Below are positions 25,825 to 33,932 of a stretch of DNA of 64,000 bases, piece after piece. The notes beneath the pieces are model-generated. The model did not search any database. It saw nothing but the letters and a program-made list of their open reading frames with translations, and had not been told where the DNA came from. The DNA lies in the NCBI RefSeq assembly GCF_900240995.1, contig NZ_LT965954.1:507042-571041 (forward strand), read 5' to 3'. This DNA comes from Bacillus sp. Marseille-P3661 (GTDB lineage: Bacteria > Bacillota > Bacilli > Bacillales > Bacillaceae_J). How positions within the stretch are numbered: the stretch's first letter is position 1; each line of letters opens with the position of its first letter. The translations under genes were made by a program, and so were the position numbers.

Positions 25825-27048
25825 CTATAAAACAGGTTCTAAATAAAATTTTATTTCCTTAGCTGCTTCCTGTGCGTTTTCCTTTGCAATCTCGGGAGAT
25901 TCACCAGATGCCATTACATAACCATAACGATGGCCCATTGAAATTGGCGGTGTCATATAGGCTCCTTTACGCGGCTTTATATAAACTTCCCGAACTCCAG
26001 CCATCTTAGAAGCTCTATTTTTACCTGTTACTTTTAACAATCTTCCATATGATTCAATCGTTATATAATGAGTATAAATAAAGGTTTTAAATTTTTTCTC
26101 GAGTGTGACTTGTTTGCCAAGATAATGCAACACAGTCTGCTCAACTAAATTAATACCATAGGCCTCTTCAATCATACTATTCATGGCTCCGCCCGAAATC
26201 CGCGGATTAATTTCAATTAATTTCCATATACCATTTACATATCTCATTTCTAAATGACAAGCAGCATTTACTACCCCTAGATCATTAATGACCGATTCTA
26301 CAGCACAAAAAATAGAATTAAATAATTTTTCTTCCATCCTTAGACATACTGAGTATCCAGTCACAATAAATTTCCTTTTCTTTGTTATTTCTTGTTCCAC
26401 AATAGCTACAATGTTGATATTTCCTTCTATTACCATAACTTCAACTAAGTATTGTGGACCAACTAAGTATTCTTCAAATAATATTTCTTGACTAGGATAT
26501 TCGTTTCTAATTGCTTTTACAGCTTTATTGAATTCTTGTTCATTTTGAACAAGATAAACGTCTTTGGATGCCTTTGAAACAGGAGATTTTACAACAAAAG
26601 GAAACGTAATGTTACTCATTTTTAATAAATTATCTAATGATTGTGATCGTTCCACCACACCGAAAAATGGGGATGAACTATTGTCTTTTAGATATTCTCG
26701 TGTTTTTATTTTATCTTCCATTATTTCCAATTGCTCAGCTGATATCTTCGTTTGACACCACTCATTACACAAATTAGCAGCTAATGAAACAAACGGATCT
26801 ACAAAACTTATAATTCCTCTAACCTTTTTCCCCTGTTTTAATACCTTTTTTACTTCTTCCTGAATAGTTTCTTTATCGACTTTTTTGACATAGATCATTT
26901 GATGAACCTCAGGAAATTCCTTTCGTTGAGAGATGAATTGCTTGCGTTCTGTTATGAGGACTGTAAAATACCCCATACGATTTATAGCTTTTATTGCATC
27001 TCTACTTGAACCGGACTTCGTCGTTTCAATAATTATAATTGTATCCAT
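25825..27048 (-). CDS. ATP-grasp ligase of carboxylase/CarB-like type
   Basis: 407 residues from a different ATP-grasp branch. It has an N-terminal Rossmann-like section (TIIIIETTKSGSSRDAIKA), a lid region VVKSPVSKASKDVYLV (about 173-188), EEYLVGPQYLVEVMV and the metal site LEMRYVNGIWKLIEINPRISGGAMN (Glu and Asn conserved). A C-terminal ~100-residue domain follows. Similar proteins are annotated as biotin carboxylase-like or amino acid ligases (L-amino acid ligase, BtrJ-type). First gene of a three-gene operon with a YheC/YheD protein and a CotZ-like protein. Substrate unknown. Confidence 0.8.
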   Translation of the reverse strand: MDTIIIIETTKSGSSRDAIKAINRMGYFTVLITERKQFISQRKEFPEVHQMIYVKKVDKETIQEEVKKVLKQGKKVRGIISFVDPFVSLAANLCNEWCQTKISAEQLEIMEDKIKTREYLKDNSSSPFFGVVERSQSLDNLLKMSNITFPFVVKSPVSKASKDVYLVQNEQEFNKAVKAIRNEYPSQEILFEEYLVGPQYLVEVMVIEGNINIVAIVEQEITKKRKFIVTGYSVCLRMEEKLFNSIFCAVESVINDLGVVNAACHLEMRYVNGIWKLIEINPRISGGAMNSMIEEAYGINLVEQTVLHYLGKQVTLEKKFKTFIYTHYITIESYGRLLKVTGKNRASKMAGVREVYIKPRKGAYMTPPISMGHRYGYVMASGESPEIAKENAQEAAKEIKFYLEPVL

Positions 27049-27304
27049 CTTTCACTCTCCAATTAAAACATTCCAAGAGCTTGAATTGAAGAAATGCTCT
27101 TAATTTATAATTGCAAACACAAATAACAGCTAATGCCGAATAATTTTTAACAATTTATATGCTTGTGAACTACTACATACATACTATTCAATTAGCTCAA
27201 TGGGGTTCTTTAAAAACTCCCTTAAAGTGACTTTATAATTAAAAGTAATATATAACAAACTCTTGTACTTAAATAAAAAATTATCCCCTAGGACAACTAT
27301 CCAT
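27049..27304. other. Divergent promoter region without genes
   Basis: About 330 AT-rich bases between the divergent ATP-grasp operon and the CotY-like gene. The right side holds the sigma-K-type promoter listed next; I could not define the leftward promoter with confidence. Confidence 0.4.
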
Positions 27305-27331
27305 ACATGTAAACAATACATGCATAGTCTA
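27305..27331 (+). promoter_or_regulatory. Sigma-K-type promoter of CotY-like gene
   Basis: A -10 box GCATAGTCTA (27322-27331) matches the sigma-K consensus GCATANNNTA, with an AC -35 core at 27305-27306 and a 15-base spacer. It lies about 50 bases before the ribosome site of a late coat gene. Confidence 0.65.
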
Positions 27332-27379
27332 TAAAAGAGGCGGAGTATCCAGCCAAGTCATTTAAAGGAGAGATATTTT

Positions 27380-27967
27380 ATGTGTTCATCTTGTAAAAAA
27401 CATCACCATCGCCACAACCACCATCATCATGATCATCATCATGACCATCATCATGATCACGATAACAAGCACGATGATAAAAATTGTGTTTGTGAGATTG
27501 TCAGAAAGATTGCAGATGCACAAGATCAAATTGATCAAGGTAATTGTTGCAAGGTTAGTTGTGAGAAATCAATACAACAGCTGCTAAATCCTGCAGGTAT
27601 GCATACAGCTAACACAATCCCATTTACCTTAGATTATGCATGTAATGGGATATTTTGGGCAGAAGGCGTTGTTTCATTTAAAGGTTGTTTTAAAACAATC
27701 TGCAGCCCTTATTTGCGCGTTAAAAATTTTGTAGATGGATCTCATTGCTGTGCTATTGTAGAGTTATTATTACCTACAAAAAATGGTAAACCTTTTTTCC
27801 CCGATAACAAGAAAAAATGTAATCATAGTGACGCCTTTGATGGCTTTGTAGCAACTGGTGCATGCTTAACAATTGAACTTGAAAATTTTTCAAGCATTGC
27901 ATGTTTTCCACCTTTTAACGTGCAACAATTAAACTTCTCATCTCGTAAAGAGTTTGTAGGAATGTAA
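27380..27967 (+). CDS. CotY/CotZ-like protein with His-rich N-terminus
   Basis: 195 residues. After MCSSCKK comes a tract of about 30 residues made almost only of His and Asp (repeats of HHDH and HHHD, residues 8-34). Then follows the CotY/CotZ/ExsY fold: NCVCEIVRKIADAQDQ, CEKSIQQLLNP, TIPFTLDYACNG, SPYLRVKNFVDGSHCCAIVELL, FDGFVATGACLTIELENFSSIACFPP. The His/Asp tract is a plausible Zn, Ni or Cu binding tail. AAGGAG lies before the ATG, and a sigma-K-type promoter upstream. Expected in the crust or exosporium. Confidence 0.88.
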   Translation: MCSSCKKHHHRHNHHHHDHHHDHHHDHDNKHDDKNCVCEIVRKIADAQDQIDQGNCCKVSCEKSIQQLLNPAGMHTANTIPFTLDYACNGIFWAEGVVSFKGCFKTICSPYLRVKNFVDGSHCCAIVELLLPTKNGKPFFPDNKKKCNHSDAFDGFVATGACLTIELENFSSIACFPPFNVQQLNFSSRKEFVGM

Positions 27968-28060
27968 ATCCAACAAATTATTCCTCTATAGGTTAGAACC
28001 ACAAAAGAACTGTATAACCTAAGTCTATTGACCTAGTAGCATATTATGTTAGTACATGGA

Positions 28061-28138
28061 AATGCGAGCATGGACAATTATTTGCTAATAAATATGAAGT
28101 GAATTTTTCCCACGAATAATTGTCGGCTCGCATTTTTT
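28061..28138 (+). terminator. Terminator after CotY-like gene
   Basis: AATGCGAGC...GACAATTATT pairs with AATAATTGTC..GCTCGCATT around a ~35-base loop and is followed by six T. Confidence 0.7.
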
Positions 28139-28277
28139 AATAGGAATTCCTACTTAAAGATAAAATTAGTAGGTATTTTACATAAAAATTTAGACGATTG
28201 CCCACACATATCATTCACCCATACATATTCTGTTAGGGACGATAGTCAATTAGATAAAAATTCTCAAGGAGATGATT

Positions 28278-28802
28278 ATGGATATGAGTTGTGGAAAAGG
28301 TAAACACTCTACCGGAAATTGTGTTTGTGATGTTGTAAGAGCAATTGCTGATGCTCAAAATGATGTTATGGATAATTGTTGTGATGTAAGTTGTGATAGA
28401 TCTATTGATAAATTACTATCTCCTGCATCAAATGATCTTGACACTGTACCATTCATCCTTTATTGTGATGGTTGCAAACCGTTCAAGGCATTCGGGGTTG
28501 ACTTCCAAAACAATAGAAGAAATGGAAATAACAACAATATTAAATTCGAATGCGTAGAAAGCTTTTTGTTCCGTGTGAAATCTGTTGATGAAGATTGCTG
28601 CGCACTATTAGAATTATTAGCATTTGCTGATGGTGACAATAATGGCAAAGGCGGTGGCGGTAAGGATAAGGACGAAATGGATCCATGCGATCAAATTAAC
28701 AATCAGGAATTAGATGATCTTGTAGCCACAGGCATTTGTATAACAGTTGATCTTAGCTGTTTCTGTGCAATTACATGTTTACCAGCTGTAGCATTAAATT
28801 AA
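28278..28802 (+). CDS. cotZ: ExsY/CotZ-like Cys-rich coat or exosporium protein
   Basis: About 174 residues. NCVCDVVRAIADAQNDV, CCDVSCDRSIDKLLSPAS, DTVPFILYCDGCKPFKAFG, SFLFRVKSVDEDCCALLELL and DDLVATGICITVDLSCFCAITCLP are family hallmarks; a Gly/Asn/Lys/Asp-rich insert lies at about 122-145. Such proteins form cysteine-linked crystalline outer layers. Three ATGs occur in a row; the one at 28278 is best spaced from AAGGAG. The position in the conserved cotO-cotZ neighbourhood supports the name, though ExsY is equally good. Confidence 0.87.
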   Translation: MDMSCGKGKHSTGNCVCDVVRAIADAQNDVMDNCCDVSCDRSIDKLLSPASNDLDTVPFILYCDGCKPFKAFGVDFQNNRRNGNNNNIKFECVESFLFRVKSVDEDCCALLELLAFADGDNNGKGGGGKDKDEMDPCDQINNQELDDLVATGICITVDLSCFCAITCLPAVALN

Positions 28803-28813
28803 TTAGAAAAACA

Positions 28814-28850
28814 CGTAATTTGCCTACAATGGCAAATTACGATGTTTTTT
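28814..28850 (+). terminator. Terminator of cotZ-like gene
   Basis: CGTAATTTGCC/GGCAAATTACG stem then GATGTTTTTT. A mutated copy of this terminator occurs at about 32618-32660. Confidence 0.85.
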
Positions 28851-28901
28851 CTTATTCTTTATTCCCTTAAAGAAATTATACTTTCTTAAAGTATATACCA
28901 T

Positions 28902-28931
28902 AAAACAATGAGGGGAGATTTTCCCCTCATT
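28902..28931 (-). terminator. Terminator of CotB-like gene
   Basis: AATGAGGGGA/TCCCCTCATT stem; minus strand followed by GTTTTA. Confidence 0.65.
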
Positions 28932-29601
28932 ATGGTAAATGTACGGTTTTAATATGCCGTACATTTATATATGTTTTTATCTGTCTTGCTGTAATCAACT
29001 CAATGATGCTATCATCAATTGCTTTTAATTGTCCAATTTTTTGATTATCCCGTCCCAGATCGAATACAACCATGTGATTTATTAATTTTTTAAGTTGTTC
29101 CTCTAATGTTCTTGCAAGAGGGATTCTAGTTGGATTAACTGGTAGGTATTCTTTATTGAGTGCATATGGTGAAATTTGTTGATTATATGGAGTTAACCAT
29201 TTTAAATGGTGCAAGGAAATGTACATTGTTTTAAAAACTGGTGAATAAAAGACAAAATAATTGTTCATAATACTTACAACATACCCATGTATTGGTTGCT
29301 TTTTTGCAACAACTATTTCAGAAAATACACCTCTAGCGTTATTCAATATTTTCCGAATTGATAATGTTTCATTTAAATTATCAATTTGTGATCCTTGAGA
29401 TAAATCTATTGAAATTTGATCATCTTCTTGATCAACTTTTTTTATTTTTTGAATATGCATTAGTGGTATATACAAATAATTTGTACCATCAAATAGAACA
29501 ATAAGATCTGACCCTTTATCCACCAGTATTCCATTGAGTATTAGATTACCTGAAATTTCTACAACTACCTGTTCTTTTAAATAACTATCAAGTAAATTCA
29601 A
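28930..29601 (-). CDS. CotB-like three-repeat coat protein
   Basis: 223 residues without Cys-rich or membrane segments. Three related ~50-residue units end in a characteristic H-x-K element: LNGILVDKGSDLIVLFDG..LMHIQKIKKV (5-57), IHGYVVSIMNNYFVFYS..LHHLKWLTP (about 103-140) and IGQLKAIDDSIIELI..VRHIKTVHL (about 188-222). This is the architecture of CotB, without the GGPE motif and the low-complexity region. I infer a structural coat protein. It lies on the same strand as cotB, 17 bases after the ArsB-like permease gene, which implies one transcript. Confidence 0.6.
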   Translation of the reverse strand: MNLLDSYLKEQVVVEISGNLILNGILVDKGSDLIVLFDGTNYLYIPLMHIQKIKKVDQEDDQISIDLSQGSQIDNLNETLSIRKILNNARGVFSEIVVAKKQPIHGYVVSIMNNYFVFYSPVFKTMYISLHHLKWLTPYNQQISPYALNKEYLPVNPTRIPLARTLEEQLKKLINHMVVFDLGRDNQKIGQLKAIDDSIIELITARQIKTYINVRHIKTVHLP

Positions 29602-29617
29602 ATTTCTCCCTTCTTCC

Positions 29618-30964
29618 CTAGTAAAATAACCAATTTATCCAAAAGTATAGCCCTAGTAAACTTACTATCAACCCTATTGGAATAACCATAATTGTAACTT
29701 TAATGTAGCTTCTCCAAGAAATCTTTATTCCATGTTGCCGTAACAAAAACATCCAAATTAATGTTGCAAGGGTTCCTACTGGAGTAAGTAACGCTCCAAT
29801 ATCACTACCAATTACATTTGCTAAATATGCAATTTGTAATGTGGGTACATCCAAACCCATGTCAGTCAATGTTAAGGTACCTATCATCACCGCAGGTAGA
29901 TTATTAAATAGATTGGACATAATTGTTAATAGTAAGCCCATTATTAGACTTGCATTCAAATGATGGCTAGTGATCCATTCTTTAAGCCACTCAACCAATA
30001 GTGAATTGAATCCAATGTTTCTGAGGCCATAAACTAATACATACATACTGAATGCGAATATTAAAATGTGCCAAGGTGTCTTTTTTATAATATCTGTCAC
30101 ACCTTCACGGGTGTGATACCATCTGACGAATACTAGAATTACTGCACCTAAAATTGCAAGCCATTCAATCGGGATACCAAATGGAGAAAGGAGGAAAAAG
30201 CTTCCCCTTGTCACTACAATAATTAACATACAAATTTTTAATAGTTTCCAGTCTACTTCAATAGTTTTCTGTGGCGTTATTAGTGGGTGTAATGATGGAG
30301 AATAGGAGCTTTTCACTTGATGATTGATACCAATCTTCTTTGGAATGTCACTTCTAAAGTAATAGAATAATAGGAACGTTATTGTCATAATTCCCACCAT
30401 TGAAGGGACAAACATCATCTTTACATAGTCATTCAAGTTAAGTCCAACAATTTTCAATGCTATTAAATTTGCTATATTACTTACAGCAATAGGGGCGCTA
30501 GCTGCAGTAGCAATTAATGCACCTGATATGAGGTAAGGAATTTTTTGATGCATCTTTAAATTTAATAATGTTAATATCCTAATAATGATAGGAGTAGTAA
30601 TTAATATGCTGCCATCATTGTTGAAGAACATCGTCATTAAAAAACACAATAATATAATATAGAAATAAAGTAACACTCCTGAACCGCGTGATTTTTTTAT
30701 TATGTTTAATGCAACCCATTTAAAGAAACCGATACTATCTAATATTATCGACATTATAATTGTCGATAATATTGTAATTGTAGCTCCGCTAATAATTCCA
30801 GCTATTACCTTTAAGTCTGTTATAGGTACAATTCCAACCATTAATATCAAAGCTGCCCCAATTGCTGTTGGAATAGTCTCATTTATACCTTTTGGTCTCC
30901 ACATTATGAATAGAACTGTAGAACAAAACACAACCATCATAAACGTCGTCATAAAACTAGACAT
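29618..30964 (-). CDS. ArsB/NhaD-type ion permease
   Basis: 448 residues with 11-12 membrane helices in the ion-transporter superfamily plan: GATITILSTIIMSIILDSIG, then FFNNDGSILITTPIII (helix-break motif with N-N-D-G), ASAPIAVSNIANLIAL, and in the second half NLFNNLPAVMIGTLTL and GSDIGALLTPVGTLATLIWM. These repeats are typical of arsenite (ArsB) and related anion/proton exchangers (B. subtilis YdfA-type). No arsR or arsC is nearby. Its ATG overlaps the stop of a 50-codon membrane peptide. Location inside a coat gene operon is odd. Confidence 0.82.
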   Translation of the reverse strand: MSSFMTTFMMVVFCSTVLFIMWRPKGINETIPTAIGAALILMVGIVPITDLKVIAGIISGATITILSTIIMSIILDSIGFFKWVALNIIKKSRGSGVLLYFYIILLCFLMTMFFNNDGSILITTPIIIRILTLLNLKMHQKIPYLISGALIATAASAPIAVSNIANLIALKIVGLNLNDYVKMMFVPSMVGIMTITFLLFYYFRSDIPKKIGINHQVKSSYSPSLHPLITPQKTIEVDWKLLKICMLIIVVTRGSFFLLSPFGIPIEWLAILGAVILVFVRWYHTREGVTDIIKKTPWHILIFAFSMYVLVYGLRNIGFNSLLVEWLKEWITSHHLNASLIMGLLLTIMSNLFNNLPAVMIGTLTLTDMGLDVPTLQIAYLANVIGSDIGALLTPVGTLATLIWMFLLRQHGIKISWRSYIKVTIMVIPIGLIVSLLGLYFWINWLFY

Positions 30965-31109
30965 TAGACTTCACTTCTTTATTAGCTATAACTTCTTGCT
31001 CTAGATTCTTTTCCATGTTTATTTTATGAATTGGGCCCTCTTTAATCGGGGGTATTAGTAGTGAATAAAATACTGCTCCTGAAAATAGAACTATTAAAAA
31101 TATATCCAT
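30957..31109 (-). CDS. 50-residue single-helix membrane peptide
   Basis: An ATG at 31109 behind GGGGAGGAGTATC opens 50 codons: MDIFLIVLFSGAVFYSLLIP, then PIKEGPIHKI and a charged tail EKNLEQEVIANKEVKSNV. One transmembrane helix. Its stop overlaps the permease start by eight bases (ATGTCTAG), so translation is coupled. Probably a small accessory subunit of the permease (inference). Confidence 0.7.
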   Translation of the reverse strand: MDIFLIVLFSGAVFYSLLIPPIKEGPIHKINMEKNLEQEVIANKEVKSNV

Positions 31110-31135
31110 GATACTCCTCCCCTAAAAATTTTTTA

Positions 31136-31181
31136 CTTGAAATGAGTGCACTGAAGTTCTTTTCAATGCACTCATTTCAAG
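31136..31181. terminator. Long hairpin after cotB
   Basis: CTTGAAATGAGTGCA/TGCACTCATTTCAAG, a perfect 15-bp stem with a 16-base loop; the minus-strand continuation is T-poor (TAAAAAATTTTT), so it may be a partial terminator or processing site between cotB and the permease genes. Confidence 0.6.
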
Positions 31182-31190
31182 TGGTTGAAT

Positions 31191-32159
31191 TTATGATCTC
31201 CTTTTTTTCTTATCACGGTTTTGCTTTTTGGCTAATGCTAAAGAACTAACACCACTGTTTTGCTGTTTATTTTCCTGTTCTTCATTATTGCTATCATTTT
31301 TTATTTTTTGGCTAATGCTCTTGATATGATATTTACTAATTCTAAATACGTCGTGGTGAATAACTAAAGTCAATAAACTTCCATCCGTATTAACTAATAC
31401 TCCTTCTACCTTCTCAGGGCCCCCACGATTAATAGTTACAAAACTATATAACATTTCATCAAATAACTCATCTAAATCATCAACTTGGATAAAGTTTGAC
31501 TTGTTACTGTGTCTGTGTTTTTTTTCTTTTTCCTTGTTTTCACCCTTTTCTTTGCCTTTATTATTTCCTTCTTCTTTGCTTTCTTCTTTTCCTTCTTCTT
31601 GGCTTTCTTCTTTGCTTTCTTCTTTGCTTTCCGCTTTTCCTTCTTCACCTTTTCCTTTGTCTTTATCTTTGTCTTTATCTTTGTCTTTCCCTTTATCTTT
31701 ACCTTTTTTATCCTTAATATTTACTTTGCCTAATTCCTCTAGCTTTATGCTTACGCTTTTAATATGCTCTATGCTGTAATAAATAACTTCATCCTTATGT
31801 GTTTCGAGTGCAAGGTAATCTTCGGTTACATATAATAGTGCTCCTTTCCTGGACTCTGGCCCACCTCGGTTTATTCGAATCAATTGTCCTACTAAATTAC
31901 TTAATAATTTATGAAAATCGTCAGCCACCAGTAAAGTTTCAGGTACAATTGAGATCATATTTGTTTGTGAGTTTTCGATTACACTCTTAATATGTTGTGT
32001 TTGATAATAAATAACTTCATCTTTCCCACTAAGAAGAGTAAAGAAGTCCGGTCTAGCCCCTACTAATTTACCATGGGAAGCTTCAGGTCCCCCTTTAAAA
32101 ACTCTAACTTCTTTTCCAATTATTGAAGATAAATAAGAATAACCTTTTTTTCCATACAT
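31191..32159 (-). CDS. cotB: Spore coat protein CotB
   Basis: 322 residues. Three CotB units each carry GGPE and end in HIKS: VFKGGPEASHGKL..QHIKSV (18-60), INRGGPESRKGAL..EHIKSVS (about 93-140) and INRGGPEKVEGVL..YHIKSIS (about 245-290). Between units two and three lies a ~75-residue stretch of Lys, Glu, Asp, Gly and Ser (KDKGKDKDKD, ESKEESKEESQEE, EKGENKEKEKKHRH). In B. subtilis CotB the low-complexity part is C-terminal and Ser-rich, so here it has moved and changed composition. Outer coat protein. ATG with GGAGG. A CATAAAGTA sigma-K-like -10 is at 32205-32213. Confidence 0.9.
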   Translation of the reverse strand: MYGKKGYSYLSSIIGKEVRVFKGGPEASHGKLVGARPDFFTLLSGKDEVIYYQTQHIKSVIENSQTNMISIVPETLLVADDFHKLLSNLVGQLIRINRGGPESRKGALLYVTEDYLALETHKDEVIYYSIEHIKSVSIKLEELGKVNIKDKKGKDKGKDKDKDKDKDKGKGEEGKAESKEESKEESQEEGKEESKEEGNNKGKEKGENKEKEKKHRHSNKSNFIQVDDLDELFDEMLYSFVTINRGGPEKVEGVLVNTDGSLLTLVIHHDVFRISKYHIKSISQKIKNDSNNEEQENKQQNSGVSSLALAKKQNRDKKKRRS

Positions 32160-32364
32160 TTTTAAGTTCCTCCTATATAGTCATTTGTACTTAAGGTATA
32201 GCTGTACTTTATGTATATGTACCCTAGTAACAAATGGTTTAATATAAAGACCTATTTACTAAAAATTCAGCTATAGTCTAGTGAGCAATCTGATAAACTC
32301 AATTATTGGTATACGACTAAAGAGATACAGATTGTCTAGGATATATTTTTGGTTAAGAAAATTA

Positions 32365-32608
32365 GAATCGAGTAGGAGGCACGGTTAAGATCTTTGCATC
32401 CTCGATACGGTCAATTAGTGTCTTTTTTTATATTCAATATTGTTCTCATATCATGGAGATTGCACTAAGATAGCTCCACACTATATTTGGGTTTCCTGTT
32501 TTCCGAACATTGTTCCCTAAAAAGTTGGATGTTGGCTAGCTATTGGGTTCGCAAATTCAATGCCCATAATCGATTTTCACTGTCTTGCTGATGAACATGC
32601 CTGATACA
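32365..32608 (-). mobile_element. Relic of a group II intron 5' region
   Basis: On the minus strand it begins GTGTATCAGGCATGTTCATC near 32605 and continues with ATTATGGGCATTGAA, matching the 5' end of the intron at 24188. The stretch 32430-32500 (ATGGAGATTGCAC, ACTATATTTGGGTTTCC) matches the ORF-proximal part at 23680-23740. The left edge ends in AATCGAGTAGGAGGCACGGT, the same 3'-end sequence as at 21420-21440. So both tips of introns are fused with almost everything between deleted. It follows a terminator-like hairpin. Confidence 0.65.
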
Positions 32609-32617
32609 CAAAACACA

Positions 32618-32700
32618 CTACTTGCCCAAAATGGCAATTTACGATGTCTTTTACTTTAATTCTTAAAAATTTATACTTTCTAAACGTAAAAAGAGAGGAC
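32618..32700. repeat. Duplicated cotZ terminator region
   Basis: CTTGCCCAAAATGGCAATTTACGATG followed by TTCTTAAAAATTTATACTTTCT mirrors 28814-28890 downstream of the cotZ-like gene, with mutations. It suggests that a cotZ-like gene once stood to the left and was lost or moved. Confidence 0.5.
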
Positions 32701-32714
32701 TACTTTAGTCCTCT

Positions 32715-33740
32715 TTAAAAGCTCACTCTATTTATTGAAATGATATCCTCCAAGTTAATTTGAATACGATTGGGTTTAGTGTTTCTTATTATTTGAACAA
32801 TTCCATTTTTAAAACCTTCAACAACTCCAATATGGGTTTCTTCCTTCGTTTGAAATTCACACTTTACTTTTGGTAATACTGCTGGAACATCTAGCAAATA
32901 CTCAACCTTCTCCTGAATATTCAATTCTCTAAATGGTCTCGGTTTCTGAACCTCAATTACTTCAGTCTCAACAGTATCCTCGTTACCTTCATTAATAGTT
33001 GCAACTACATCCTTGTTGCCAGGATTTTCTATCTCTTCAATATCAAGAGACTTAACCTGATTCTCAACTTGCCCAATAGGTTTTTCTACCTTTTTTACTT
33101 TTTTCTTAGCATTGTTACCCATTTCAAAGCTGTTTTTAATTATTCCAGTTACAACTGACTTCCTTAGAGTTGTTTGTACTTCGTCTACATTTTTTTCAGT
33201 AGACATGTTTGTTTCAGTAGACTCATTTGTTTCAGTTGAAATTACCGGTAACACTAGTTTAATTGGATCAGGTACTGATCCAGTATAGTTAGGTATTGCA
33301 TCTTCGGTAGTTGATTGTATCTCCTGTTTAGGAGCTCTAATTGTTTGAATTTTATTAAAGGAATGTATCCGTGATTTAGCGGGTCTAGTTGGTTCAATGT
33401 TACCTTTATGTTTTTGAGTATCCAATGTAGGCGACGATTCAGATTCAACTGAATGTAATACTGGTTGAAGAGATGAAGTTGTTTCAGATTCAGGTACTGG
33501 CAGTGCTTTTGTAGTAAGAGAAGTTGTTTCAGATTCAGGAGCTACTTGCAATTCCACTGATTCTTTCTTATCAATTTCTGAGTTTTGCCTGTCATGTGCT
33601 GAAAATGGGGTCTCTTCAGAATATTTTATTATAGGTCTAGAAACATAACTATGTTGCATTTTTGCTTTTGTTTCAGTATAGGCTGGTTGTGTAATATATA
33701 ATAGTGGCCTATTAATTGTACCTGCAAATTTTTTTCCCAT
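32715..33740 (-). CDS. cotO: Spore coat protein CotO
   Basis: 341 residues. The N-terminus NRPLLYITQPAYTETK and the C-terminal ~75 residues (RPFRELNIQEKVEYLLDVP, KCEFQTKEETHIGVVEGFK, NLEDIISINRV) are the conserved ends of CotO (YjbX). The middle ~210 residues are low-complexity Ser/Thr/Glu/Pro/Val and clearly disordered, longer than in B. subtilis. CotO is a late outer-coat morphogenetic protein needed for crust or exosporium attachment. ATG with GGGAGGGAGG. Synteny with fabI and a sigma-K-type promoter support it. Confidence 0.88.
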   Translation of the reverse strand: MGKKFAGTINRPLLYITQPAYTETKAKMQHSYVSRPIIKYSEETPFSAHDRQNSEIDKKESVELQVAPESETTSLTTKALPVPESETTSSLQPVLHSVESESSPTLDTQKHKGNIEPTRPAKSRIHSFNKIQTIRAPKQEIQSTTEDAIPNYTGSVPDPIKLVLPVISTETNESTETNMSTEKNVDEVQTTLRKSVVTGIIKNSFEMGNNAKKKVKKVEKPIGQVENQVKSLDIEEIENPGNKDVVATINEGNEDTVETEVIEVQKPRPFRELNIQEKVEYLLDVPAVLPKVKCEFQTKEETHIGVVEGFKNGIVQIIRNTKPNRIQINLEDIISINRVSF

Positions 33741-33774
33741 AACTATTCCTCCCTCCCTAAGTTATTCTCGTACC

Positions 33775-33802
33775 TATCTTATGCAACTATTATGGTAATG
33801 TG
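33775..33802 (-). promoter_or_regulatory. Sigma-K-type promoter of cotO
   Basis: Minus strand: -10 box GCATAAGATA (33775-33784) is a full match to GCATANNNTA, with a -35 CACA core at 33800-33801 after a 15-base spacer. It lies 35 bases before the cotO start. Confidence 0.7.
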
Positions 33803-33932
33803 CCCATTTTTTACTTTTAAATTTTATCTTCTTTACAATTAGCCTTCTTTCTACATGAACACTGTAAATGATTCTCGTTTTCTAACTAAGTGCATTTGAG
33901 CAAAATACAAAAAACAACGCCCAAATTGAAGC

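Noticed and set aside
31496-31779. Three Phe/Leu-rich plus-strand frames opposite cotB
   Set aside because: They are the antisense of the Lys/Glu-rich low-complexity part of cotB.
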